Part shown: one piece after another, positions 1-6,100 of the stretch | Layout: each line of letters begins with the position of its first letter | How positions within the stretch are numbered: position 1 is the first letter of the stretch | NCBI GenBank assembly: GCA_902474645.1 | Contig: CABRWN010000076.1 | Location: 1 to 9,435, forward strand | Reading direction: 5' to 3' | DNA: 9,435 nt | Source: an uncultured Collinsella sp. | GTDB taxonomy: Bacteria; Actinomycetota; Coriobacteriia; Coriobacteriales; Coriobacteriaceae | Position numbers and translations under genes: made by a program | Notes under the pieces: generated by a model | The model's input: only the letters and a program-made list of their open reading frames with translations | Databases searched by the model: none | Told to the model about the DNA's origin: nothing

Positions 1-711
1 CCGAGCGGCTGCGGCTGCGGCTGCGGCCTTCTCTGCCTCGACGAAGGCCTTGGGCTTGCGACCGCGACGGTGCGGGCGCAAAGCCGGATCGACAACGGGA
101 ACTTCGCTGGCCTCGACAGGCGCAGCGGGCTCAGCAGGCGATGCGCCCCCCCCTGCCGTGGAACGGACCGAAGCCTCAGCGAGCTCGGGGGTTACCTGCT
201 CAGCAACCTGCTCGGCCTTAGCAGCCGTGCGACGGCGTGTGCGCGGTACCGGCTTCTCGGTCGGCTGGTCGGCGGCAGGGGCCTCGGGCACAGACGGAGC
301 TGCAAGCTCGGTCAGAGCCGCGGCCTCGCGCTCGGCAGCACGACGGCGGGCGCGCACCACCTGAGCCTCGCTAATCTGCGCCAACGCACGTGCCTGCGCA
401 ACCTCATCGGAAATCGGCGCCGAGGAGTCAGCTGCAACGGTGCGCTTGGCGCGCGTCGTGCGCGTGGTACGGCGCTTGGGCTTGGTGACCTCCTCGCCGT
501 CAGCAGCAGGCTTGGTCGTGCGGCGCGTACGCTTGGGCTTTGCCGGAGCAGCCTCCTCACCAGTTGCAGGCACGGCCTTCTCAGCCGTTGCAGCCTTAGG
601 CGTCTCAGGAGCCGAGGTTTGCGCGGGCGCCGCGACCTGGTCCGACGCAACCGGTGCAGCGGGAGCGGCTTGCGTCGTCGTTATTTCGTTTTCTTGCTGT
701 TGATCAGACAC
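1..711 (-). CDS. rho: Transcription termination factor Rho, N-terminal extension (partial)
   Basis: The window holds 237 codons from the start; the rest lies beyond base 1. The start is GTG at 711-709 (V-S-D-Q-Q-Q-E-N-E), and an in-frame TGA four codons upstream rules out a longer form. No strong Shine-Dalgarno is visible; AAGAAAG lies too far upstream. The visible protein is low-complexity: Ala, Pro, Glu and Thr with basic clusters at about residues 58-67 (KPKRTRRTTK), 77-90, 117-125 and 212-221 (RPHRRGRKPK), ending in eight alanines. No folded domain is seen. The Rho call is inferred from two things: actinobacterial Rho proteins often carry long basic disordered regions near the N-terminus, and in many actinobacteria rho follows argS on the same strand, as here. 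Rho is the hexameric RNA helicase that ends transcription. Alternatives are another protein with a basic Ala-rich tail, such as RNase E/G or IF-2. Confidence 0.68.
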   Translation of the reverse strand, partial: MSDQQQENEITTTQAAPAAPVASDQVAAPAQTSAPETPKAATAEKAVPATGEEAAPAKPKRTRRTTKPAADGEEVTKPKRRTTRTTRAKRTVAADSSAPISDEVAQARALAQISEAQVVRARRRAAEREAAALTELAAPSVPEAPAADQPTEKPVPRTRRRTAAKAEQVAEQVTPELAEASVRSTAGGGASPAEPAAPVEASEVPVVDPALRPHRRGRKPKAFVEAEKAAAAAAAAR

Positions 712-854
712 AGTGTTTGCTCAACTTTCTTTTCAAGCCCTGTGATCACATGCTCCCTGCATAAACCTTCAGGGCGGCTAAACAGTCTAGTTCCGTTCAA
801 AACGACGGACTTCATTGATCTGTATCGAGATGATTGCGTCAATTACGCAGCGTT
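712..854 (-). other. Putative long 5' leader of the rho gene with alternative hairpins
   Basis: If the promoter at 855-882 is used, the transcript has an untranslated leader of about 135 nt. Near the start codon, CAGGG(C) at 770-775 can pair either with CCCTG at 755-759 (10-nt loop) or with GCCCTG at 737-742, so two exclusive hairpins are possible. A 10-bp perfect palindrome, TGTGATCACA, sits at 741-750. E. coli rho is known to be controlled through its leader; whether this one is regulated is not shown. Confidence 0.3.
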
Positions 855-882
855 AGTGTAACACAACCGCCGCCACCTGCAA
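855..882 (-). promoter_or_regulatory. Candidate sigma-70-type promoter for rho
   Basis: On the minus strand, TTGCAG (plus coordinates 877-882) and TACACT (855-860) are spaced by 16 bases. The hexamers match the housekeeping consensus at 4 of 6 positions each. The gene needs its own promoter because argS upstream ends in a strong terminator. This is a pattern match only. Confidence 0.35.
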
Positions 883-966
883 CTTAGCCATTGGGGACGT
901 TCTTAAACGACTATTCAAAAAGGACACTCTTTGGTTTACCACTCACAAATCAGACCGCCTCCGCCA
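883..966. other. Spacer without recognised gene
   Basis: No coding signal is seen. GGGGACGTTC at 893-902 is the reverse complement of the core of the tandem repeat at 7521-7601, so this may be a remnant of the same repeat class. The remaining part of the spacer, 1117-1161, also shows nothing recognisable. Confidence 0.3.
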
Positions 967-1116
967 AAACTATGCCGGTTTACTACGATGGATCGCTCAA
1001 CCGCGACCACTCCGAAACTTGTTGAACTAAAACCGCAGGTAGATGCCTTGCACTTTTTAATGAAAAGCCGGCGTGGTTGGAATATCTCAATTCATCGTAG
1101 TAAACCGGCATAGTTT
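967..1116. repeat. 150-bp element with 24-bp perfect terminal inverted repeats (MITE-like)
   Basis: The left end 967-990 (AAACTATGCCGG to ACTACGATG) is repeated without mismatch, inverted, at 1093-1116. The 102 bases between are not coding with any confidence, although a plus-strand frame stays open through them. No target-site duplication is visible at the borders. The size and ends fit a miniature inverted-repeat element or another dispersed intergenic repeat. I recall similar ends from Collinsella intergenic regions, but that is memory and not a search result. It lies between the argS terminator and the rho promoter and interrupts no gene. Confidence 0.65.
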
Positions 1117-1161
1117 CGTATTTCCAGCAGTTCCAAATTCGTCAACACGCCGGCGTTTATG

Positions 1162-1195
1162 CAAAAAGCCCGACCTCCGCATGGAGATCGGGCTT
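1162..1195 (-). terminator. Rho-independent terminator of argS
   Basis: The arms 1167-1178 and 1183-1194 form a 12-position stem with one C-A mismatch and the loop GCAT. On the minus strand the stem is followed by five T (plus-strand A at 1163-1167, partly overlapping the stem foot). It starts about 47 bases past the argS stop codon and points the same way. Confidence 0.85.
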
Positions 1196-1241
1196 ATAGG
1201 GCTCAGCAAAGCCGAACCTACACGGTCAAATGACTCACAGA

Positions 1242-3095
1242 TTACATCTGCTCGGGTGCGGAAACGCCAACGAGGGTGAGCACCAGGGCGAGCGTCACGC
1301 GGACGGCATCGCAAGCGGCCAGACGGGCGCGCGAAAGCTCGGGGTCGACGGGACGGCCCTCGCTCGGCAGCACCTGACAGGCAGCGTAGAAGCTGTGGAA
1401 GTCGCCGGCGAGCTCCTCGGCAAAGTGCGTCAGACGGAACGGAGCGCGGTCGCGAGCGCAGCTGGCGATGAGGTCGGTGAGCTCGTTGAGCTTACGCGAA
1501 AGGGCAAGCTCGGTCGGGTCGGTCAGCAGCGAGTAATCGACGTTCTCACCGATGGCCTTGGCGGCGACGGCCTTCATGCCCATCTCGTCAGCCTGCTCGG
1601 GCGTAACGTCAGCGGCACGGCGCAGAATGGAGCACACGCGAGCGTGAGCGTACTGCACGTAGTACACCGGGTTGGAGTTGTCGCGCTTCTTAACGGCCTC
1701 GATGTCGAAGTCGACCATCTGGTTAGAGCTCTTGGAGATGAGCGTGTAGCGAGCGGCATCGGAGCCGACCTCGTCGACGAGCTCCTGCAGGGTCACCATG
1801 GTGCCCTTACGCTTGGACATACGGACGGGCTTGCCGTTACGCAGCAGGTTGACGAGCTGGCCCAGCAGAACCTCGAACTTGCCGGGGTAACCCAAGGCAT
1901 CGCAGACGCAGCGGACGCGCTCGATGTAGCCGTGGTGGTCGGCGCCCCAGATGTCGATGACGTGGTCGACGCGCTGGAACTTATCCCAGTGATAGGCGAC
2001 GTCGGAGGCAAAGTAGGTGTACTCGCCGTCGGACTTGATCAGCACGCGGTCCTTGTCGTCGCCCAGATCGGTGGAACGGAACCACAGAGCGCCGTCCTTG
2101 GTGTAGAGGTAGCCCATCTTGTCGAGCTTCTCAAAAGCGCGGTCGACGGCGGAGGTGCCGGCGGTCTCGCCCTCGGTGTCCTTCACGTACAGGGAGCGCT
2201 CGGAGAACCAACGATCGAAGTCGCAGTTAACGGCGTGGCAAAGGTCGCGCATGTTGTCGACCATCTTTACGTAGCCGCGCTCGCGGAAGCTCTCCATGCG
2301 CTCCTGCGGATCGGCGTTGACCCACTTATCGCCGTCGGTGCGCCAGAACTCGGCAGCCTCGTCGATGATGTAGTCGCCGCCGTAGGAGTCCTTGCCCAGA
2401 GTCTCGGCAAAGTTGTCCTGATACGGATGGGTCTCGGGGTGCTCGTCGCCCTCGTCGGCAACAAAGGCGTCGCGGTCGGCGATCAGAAGCTTGTGAGCCT
2501 CGTCGATATCCACGCCCTGCTTGGCGATGATGTCGGCAAGCTGCATATAGCGCGTGCTGATGGAGTTGCCGAAGGTGTTCATCTGAGAGCCGTGGTCGTT
2601 GATGTAGAACTCACGCTGGATGTCGTAACCGGCGTGGTCCATGACGCGGCAGAGCGAGTCGCCCAGCGCGGCCCAGCGGCCGTGGCCAATGTGCATGGGG
2701 CCGACGGGGTTGGCGGAAACGAACTCGACCTGGGTCTTCAGGCCACCACCGACGTTGGACTTAGCGAAGTCCATGCCCTTCTCGCGAGCCTCGCCAAAGA
2801 TGGCATTCTTGACGGCAACGGAAAGGTAGAAGTTGATGAAGCCGGGGCCTGCGATCTCGACCTTCTCGATCGCGGGGTCCTCGGGCATATGGGCAACGAT
2901 GGCCTCGGCGATCTTGCGCGGGGCGCAGTGGGCCAGCTTGGCGGACTTCAGGGCCATGGTAGAGGTCCACTCGCCATGAGAAGTGTCAGCCGGTCGCTCG
3001 ATAGCGCAATCGTCAAGTTCAAATGCGGAAAGGTCGCCGGCCTCCTGGGCCGCAGCAAGCGCAGCGCGTACCAGCTCTTCAATCTTCTCGGGCAT
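1242..3095 (-). CDS. argS: Arginyl-tRNA synthetase
   Basis: This class I aminoacyl-tRNA synthetase charges tRNA-Arg with arginine in the cytoplasm, using ATP. The protein is 617 residues, slightly longer than the usual 550-590. In order: an N-terminal tRNA-binding domain (about 5-92), the HIGH signature at 135-138 within SANPVGPMHIGHGR, YFASDVAYHWDK at 361-372, WGADHHGY at 383-390, the KMSKS-type loop RMSKRKG at 425-431, and the anticodon-binding DALR domain from about 476 to the end, closing with the typical APEQM. The reading frame is open further upstream, but ATG at 3095 is chosen because an ideal AAGGAGG lies four bases before it and family homology begins there. It ends in a terminator at 1162-1195, and the rho-like gene follows on the same strand. 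No T-box leader is visible upstream. Confidence 0.97.
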   Translation of the reverse strand: MPEKIEELVRAALAAAQEAGDLSAFELDDCAIERPADTSHGEWTSTMALKSAKLAHCAPRKIAEAIVAHMPEDPAIEKVEIAGPGFINFYLSVAVKNAIFGEAREKGMDFAKSNVGGGLKTQVEFVSANPVGPMHIGHGRWAALGDSLCRVMDHAGYDIQREFYINDHGSQMNTFGNSISTRYMQLADIIAKQGVDIDEAHKLLIADRDAFVADEGDEHPETHPYQDNFAETLGKDSYGGDYIIDEAAEFWRTDGDKWVNADPQERMESFRERGYVKMVDNMRDLCHAVNCDFDRWFSERSLYVKDTEGETAGTSAVDRAFEKLDKMGYLYTKDGALWFRSTDLGDDKDRVLIKSDGEYTYFASDVAYHWDKFQRVDHVIDIWGADHHGYIERVRCVCDALGYPGKFEVLLGQLVNLLRNGKPVRMSKRKGTMVTLQELVDEVGSDAARYTLISKSSNQMVDFDIEAVKKRDNSNPVYYVQYAHARVCSILRRAADVTPEQADEMGMKAVAAKAIGENVDYSLLTDPTELALSRKLNELTDLIASCARDRAPFRLTHFAEELAGDFHSFYAACQVLPSEGRPVDPELSRARLAACDAVRVTLALVLTLVGVSAPEQM

Positions 3096-3099
3096 AGAT

Positions 3100-3106
3100 C
3101 CTCCTT
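3100..3106 (-). promoter_or_regulatory. Shine-Dalgarno site fixing the argS start
   Basis: AAGGAGG on the minus strand, four bases before ATG 3095. It decides against the longer frame that begins at 3224, whose extra 43 residues show no family similarity. Confidence 0.85.
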
Positions 3107-3276
3107 GTGTTAAAGCCCCCGAGCTCTTGATCACTCGTAGGGCAAAAGCCAGAGTTTGTAGCACTCTATCACAAGCGACGGGCACTGTCGCAGGGTAAAG
3201 CCAATCGATATTGCATATGCACAAAATTGACTACAGCTTGTATGGAGTCACTCAAAGATGCCGGTCTGCCTGCAGA

Positions 3277-3301
3277 TTATGCAAGCGTTGAAAATGCATA
3301 A
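3277..3301. repeat. Inverted repeat TTATGCA-N11-TGCATAA, possible operator
   Basis: Perfect 7-bp arms at 3277-3283 and 3295-3301 are separated by 11 bases. The same TGCATAA recurs at 3364-3370, just upstream of the candidate promoter of the CarD-family gene. The arrangement is compatible with a dimeric regulator binding site, but no regulator is identified and AT-rich sequence gives such matches by chance. Confidence 0.25.
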
Positions 3302-3379
3302 AGGTGTGAATGAGCTGCGTCTGTTATCGAATACTCTTACCTATCAGAGTTGTGTGCTTTTCCTGCATAAAGTAAGGGT

Positions 3380-3408
3380 TTGCGCACGTCAGCGTGTTAT
3401 TCTAGACA
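3380..3408 (+). promoter_or_regulatory. Weak candidate promoter for the CarD-family gene
   Basis: TTGCGC (3380-3385) and TAGACA (3403-3408) are spaced by 17 bases, which would give a leader of about 24 nt before ATG 3438. TATTCT at 3398-3403 is an alternative -10 without a good -35. Confidence 0.28.
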
Positions 3409-3437
3409 TACGTAAATTCGTATAAGTTGGAGGTAGC

Positions 3438-3923
3438 ATGTTCTCAATCGGTCAACACGTCATTCATCCGGGTCAGGGAGTCTGCACCGTCGTCGGTTTT
3501 AGGGACGACACACCGCAGCCCATGCTACTGCTCGAGACCAAGCAGGGACATGCGCAGACGATCCTCATGTACCCCGTGGCGCAGGCCGACCGTTTGCACG
3601 CCGCCATCTCGCAGCAAGATGCCGAGCACCTGCTGAGCCACTATAACGAGCTGGAGTGCGACACCTTTACCGAGCGCAACAGCTCGCTTGAGGAGACGCA
3701 CTTTAAGCAGCAGCTCAAGCTGGGCGCGCCCGAGACGGTCCGCGTGGCAAAGACCATGATGCACCGCATTCGCCAGGCCGAGGAAGCTGATAAAAAACCC
3801 AGCTCCTACTACATGCGCGTACTCAAGGAAGCCAAGCGCCGCTCCATCGAGGAGTTCGCTGTGGCCTTGGGCGTCACCGAGGAGGCCGCCGAAGCCCGCC
3901 TAGCCCAAGCCGCCCTCAACTAA
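3438..3923 (+). CDS. CarD/CdnL-family transcription regulator
   Basis: CarD-family proteins bind the RNA polymerase beta subunit through a small Tudor-like N-terminal domain and modulate initiation, in mycobacteria by stabilising the open complex at rRNA and other promoters. The 161-residue length matches mycobacterial CarD. The N-terminal motif is clear: MFSIGQHVIHPGQGVCTVVGF (residues 1-21, fitting the family pattern of 'f..Gd.VvyP.hGvg.V'), with the RNAP-binding domain to about residue 58. A helical C-terminal domain follows (about 60-160), with RRSIEEFAVALGVTEEAAEARL near the end. GGAGG at 3429-3433 supports ATG 3438. The protein contains no tryptophan, although mycobacterial CarD uses one in its C-terminal domain to wedge into promoter DNA, so its mode of action may differ. 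It is monocistronic, with a terminator 13 bases past the stop. Confidence 0.88.
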   Translation: MFSIGQHVIHPGQGVCTVVGFRDDTPQPMLLLETKQGHAQTILMYPVAQADRLHAAISQQDAEHLLSHYNELECDTFTERNSSLEETHFKQQLKLGAPETVRVAKTMMHRIRQAEEADKKPSSYYMRVLKEAKRRSIEEFAVALGVTEEAAEARLAQAALN

Positions 3924-3936
3924 CCAATCCGCGCCA

Positions 3937-3977
3937 AAAACCACCACAAAGGGAACAGGCACCTTTGTGGTGGTTTT
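3937..3977 (+). terminator. Terminator hairpin after the CarD-family gene, copy 1
   Basis: Perfect 16-bp stem: AAAACCACCACAAAGG at 3937-3952 with its complement at 3962-3977, and a 9-nt loop. The stem ends in TTTT followed by CTTGTT. It is nearly identical to the hairpin at 4647-4687, differing by one loop base (A at 3954, G at 4664). Confidence 0.88.
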
Positions 3978-4031
3978 CTTGTTCTAGTAGTATTCATTCT
4001 TATCGATACCCACGAGCACAAGGAGTCTCCT

Positions 4032-4631
4032 ATGGCAGAGCCGCTTACCGCCGGAATCACCCGCGACCGCGCGTTCGAACTGCTCAACGAGCACAACAAG
4101 GACCCGTTCCACATCACCCATGGCGAGACGGTCGAGGGCACTATGCGCTACTTTGCGCACGAGTTCGACCCCGAGAACGAGGAGTTTTAGGGCATCGTCG
4201 GTCTGCTGCACGACCTGGATTGGGAGGAGCATGAGGACGACCCCATGAACCACACCATCTATGCTGCCGAGATTCTTGAGGGCGAAGGTGCGTCTCCCGA
4301 GCTCATTCGCGCCATCCAGACGCACACCTCCGACTTCAACACCTCACTGCCCAAGCCCGAGCTGCAGATGGAAAAGATCCTGTATGCCTGCGATGAGCTC
4401 ACCGGCCTGATCGGCGCTGCAGTCATCATGCGCCCGAGCAAGAGCGTTATGGACTTTACGACCAAGTCGCTCAAGAAGAAGTTCAAGGACAAGCGCTTTG
4501 CCGCCGGCTGCTCGCGCGACGTGATTTCGCAGGGCGCCGAGATGTTGGGCTGGGAGCTCCCCGAGCTCTTTGACCGCACCATCGCGGCCATGCAGTCCTT
4601 CGCCCCCGACCGCGATACCTTCCAGGTTTAA
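4032..4631 (+). pseudogene. HD-domain phosphohydrolase gene, broken by an in-frame TAG
   Basis: From ATG 4032 (AAGGAG at 4020-4025, six bases upstream) the frame runs 199 codons to TAA 4629-4631, except for TAG at 4188-4190 (codon 53). Read through, it is a coherent HD-superfamily protein. Candidate metal ligands are His30 (HITHGE), His60-Asp61 (GLLHDLDWEEH), His74, His98 and Asp121 (YACDELTGL). The stop falls in NEEF-stop-GIVGLLHDLDW, where a TGG Trp codon is the likely ancestor, one base away. The product would be a 52-residue fragment without the HD pair. A downstream ATG at 4245, with GAGGA upstream, could restart a 128-residue C-terminal piece that also lacks it. The flanking reading frame is otherwise intact, so the mutation is recent or a sequencing error. 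The substrate of the intact family member is unknown to me; such proteins are usually annotated only as HD hydrolases. Confidence 0.85.
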
Positions 4632-4646
4632 TCGCCCACGCCACCT

Positions 4647-4687
4647 AAAACCACCACAAAGGGGACAGGCACCTTTGTGGTGGTTTT
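4647..4687. terminator. Bidirectional terminator hairpin, copy 2
   Basis: Perfect 16-bp stem with arms at 4647-4662 and 4672-4687 and a 9-nt loop. It lies between the convergent HD gene (stop 4631) and proA (stop 4702). TTTTT follows on the plus strand and TTTT closes the stem on the minus strand, so it can serve both. Confidence 0.87.
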
Positions 4688-4701
4688 TGTTTGCACGGGC
4701 G

Positions 4702-5988
4702 TTAGGGGCGGACCTGGCCGGTGCCTCGGAGCTTGTATTTGTAAGTGGTGAGGGCCTCGGCGGCGAAGGGGCCGCGGGCGTGGAGCTTTTGGGTCGAGAT
4801 GCCGATCTCGGCGCCCAGGCCAAACTCGCCGCCGTCGGTGAAGCGCGTGCTGGCGTTGGCGTACACGGCCGAGGCATCGACCGCATCCAGGAAGCGCTCG
4901 CAAGCATCCGTGTCCTCGGCAACGATGGCCTCGGAGTGCATCGTGCCGTAGCGGTTGATGTGTGCGATGGCCTCGTCCTCGCTTGCCACGACCTTCACGC
5001 TCATCTCGAGCGCCAGGTACTCGCGACCCCAGTCCTCCTCAGTCGCGGCGACGTAGTTGTCGCCCTCGGCAAGCCCGGCATCGGCGCATGCGGCGCAGGT
5101 TGCCTCGTCGCCGTGAATGAGCACGCCGTGGTCATGCAGCACGGCCACGACCGCGGGCAAAAACGCATCGGCCACAGCACGGTCGACCAGCAGCGACTCG
5201 GCGGCATTGCACACGCCTACGCGCTGGGTCTTGGCATTGACGATAATGTTGAGCGCCTTATCAAAGTCGGCGGATTCATGCACGTAGATGTGACAGTTGC
5301 CCGTGCCCGTCTCGATCACCGGCACAAGCGACTCGCGCACGCAGCGCTGGATCAGGCCTGCACCGCCGCGCGGAATGAGCACGTCGACAATACCGCGGAG
5401 CTTCATGAGCTCGCCAGTGGCCTCGCGGTCGGTGGACTCGATCATCGACACGGCCTCGCGCGGGAAGCCCTTGGCCTCGAGCGCATCGGCCAGCAGCTCG
5501 GCGATCATGGCACACGAGTGATAGGCCAGCGAGCCGCCGCGCAGAATGCAGGCGTTGCCGGTGCGGATGCAGATGCCCGCGGCGTCGGCCGTCACGTTGG
5601 GGCGCGCCTCGTAGACCATGGCGACCAGGCCCAACGGCACGCTCACGCGGGTCAGGTCCACGCCGCTTGCAAGCACGCGGTGGTCGAGCACGCGGCCCAC
5701 GGGATCGGGCAGCTCGGCGAGCTTTTCCAGGCCGGCGGCCATGCCCTCGACGCGCTCGGGCGTCAGCAGCAGACGATCGAGCAGTCCGGCCGAGGTACCC
5801 GCATCGCGCGCGGCGGACATATCGAGCTCGTTGGCGGCGACGATGGAGTCGACACCGTTGCACAGTGCTGCGGCCATGGCGCGCACGGCCTCCTGGCGCT
5901 GTTCATCGCTCGCCGTGGCAAGCGAGGCCGACGCTGCCTTGGCGGCAACGGCAAGATCGTGGACATACGTGACTATATCGACCGACAT
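4702..5988 (-). CDS. proA: Glutamate-5-semialdehyde dehydrogenase (gamma-glutamyl phosphate reductase)
   Basis: ProA catalyses the second step of proline synthesis, the NADPH-dependent reduction of gamma-glutamyl phosphate to glutamate-5-semialdehyde, which cyclises to pyrroline-5-carboxylate. The protein is 428 residues, close to the usual 415-420, and belongs to the aldehyde dehydrogenase superfamily. Visible signatures: VYEARPNVTADAAG at 125-138, the catalytic cysteine Cys260 in QRVGVCNAAESLL, and the ProA C-terminal signature region ASTRFTDGGEFGLGAEIG at 379-396, followed by STQKLHARGP. The start ATG 5988 has AAAGGG six bases upstream and AGGAG twelve bases upstream; the next methionine is deep in the conserved region. 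proB is on the same strand but about 1.76 kb upstream, with an opposed hydrolase gene between them, so proA must have its own promoter near 6006-6100. Confidence 0.97.
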   Translation of the reverse strand: MSVDIVTYVHDLAVAAKAASASLATASDEQRQEAVRAMAAALCNGVDSIVAANELDMSAARDAGTSAGLLDRLLLTPERVEGMAAGLEKLAELPDPVGRVLDHRVLASGVDLTRVSVPLGLVAMVYEARPNVTADAAGICIRTGNACILRGGSLAYHSCAMIAELLADALEAKGFPREAVSMIESTDREATGELMKLRGIVDVLIPRGGAGLIQRCVRESLVPVIETGTGNCHIYVHESADFDKALNIIVNAKTQRVGVCNAAESLLVDRAVADAFLPAVVAVLHDHGVLIHGDEATCAACADAGLAEGDNYVAATEEDWGREYLALEMSVKVVASEDEAIAHINRYGTMHSEAIVAEDTDACERFLDAVDASAVYANASTRFTDGGEFGLGAEIGISTQKLHARGPFAAEALTTYKYKLRGTGQVRP

Positions 5989-6031
5989 GGGCGGCCCTTT
6001 CTCCTAGAAGTTTGCAACCATGGTAGCCGAT

Positions 6032-6062
6032 TTGCGCATGGCCTCGCCCGCGGCGGTAGAAT
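6032..6062 (+). promoter_or_regulatory. Candidate promoter of the proline iminopeptidase-like gene
   Basis: TTGCGC (6032-6037) and TAGAAT (6057-6062) are separated by 19 bases, slightly long. The predicted start point near 6069 lies downstream of the first in-frame ATG (6020), which favours the start at 6101. Confidence 0.33.
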
Positions 6063-6100
6063 TGGTCAACCCGAAACACCGCAACGAACGGAAGACTCAC

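Larger units (their letters stand above)
3107..3437. other. Divergent argS/carD-family intergenic region
   Basis: This spacer of about 330 bases is visibly more AT-rich than its flanks and must hold the promoters of both divergent genes. I could not assign a convincing argS promoter. It contains the inverted repeat at 3277-3301, a further TGCATAA at 3364-3370 and a weak plus-strand promoter candidate at 3380-3408. A 55-codon frame at 3258-3425 has no good ribosome binding site and is not called. Confidence 0.5.

Noticed and set aside
70..861. Long plus-strand frame at the left edge
   Set aside because: Composition is Arg/Leu/Gly/Ser-rich as expected from the reverse of an Ala/Lys/Arg-rich gene; the minus-strand reading has coherent composition and a defined start.
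931..1113. 60-codon plus-strand frame through the 150-bp element
   Set aside because: No ribosome binding site; it exists mainly because the inverted-repeat ends are open in this frame. Treated as part of the repeat.
1230..3113. 627-codon open frame on the plus strand opposite argS
   Set aside because: It mirrors argS, whose signatures are unmistakable; its Val/Leu/Gly/Ala/His-rich composition is typical of antisense frames in high-GC genes.
3096..3240. T-box or other aminoacyl-tRNA-sensing leader before argS
   Set aside because: No T-box bulge sequence and no terminator/antiterminator pair are visible.
3258..3425. 55-codon plus-strand frame just upstream of the CarD-family gene
   Set aside because: No Shine-Dalgarno, unremarkable composition, and it overlaps the candidate promoter region; most likely chance in AT-richer spacer.
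4188..4190. TAG as pyrrolysine or a programmed read-through codon
   Set aside because: The position fits a simple TGG-to-TAG change in a protein family not known to use pyrrolysine, and no downstream recoding structure is seen.
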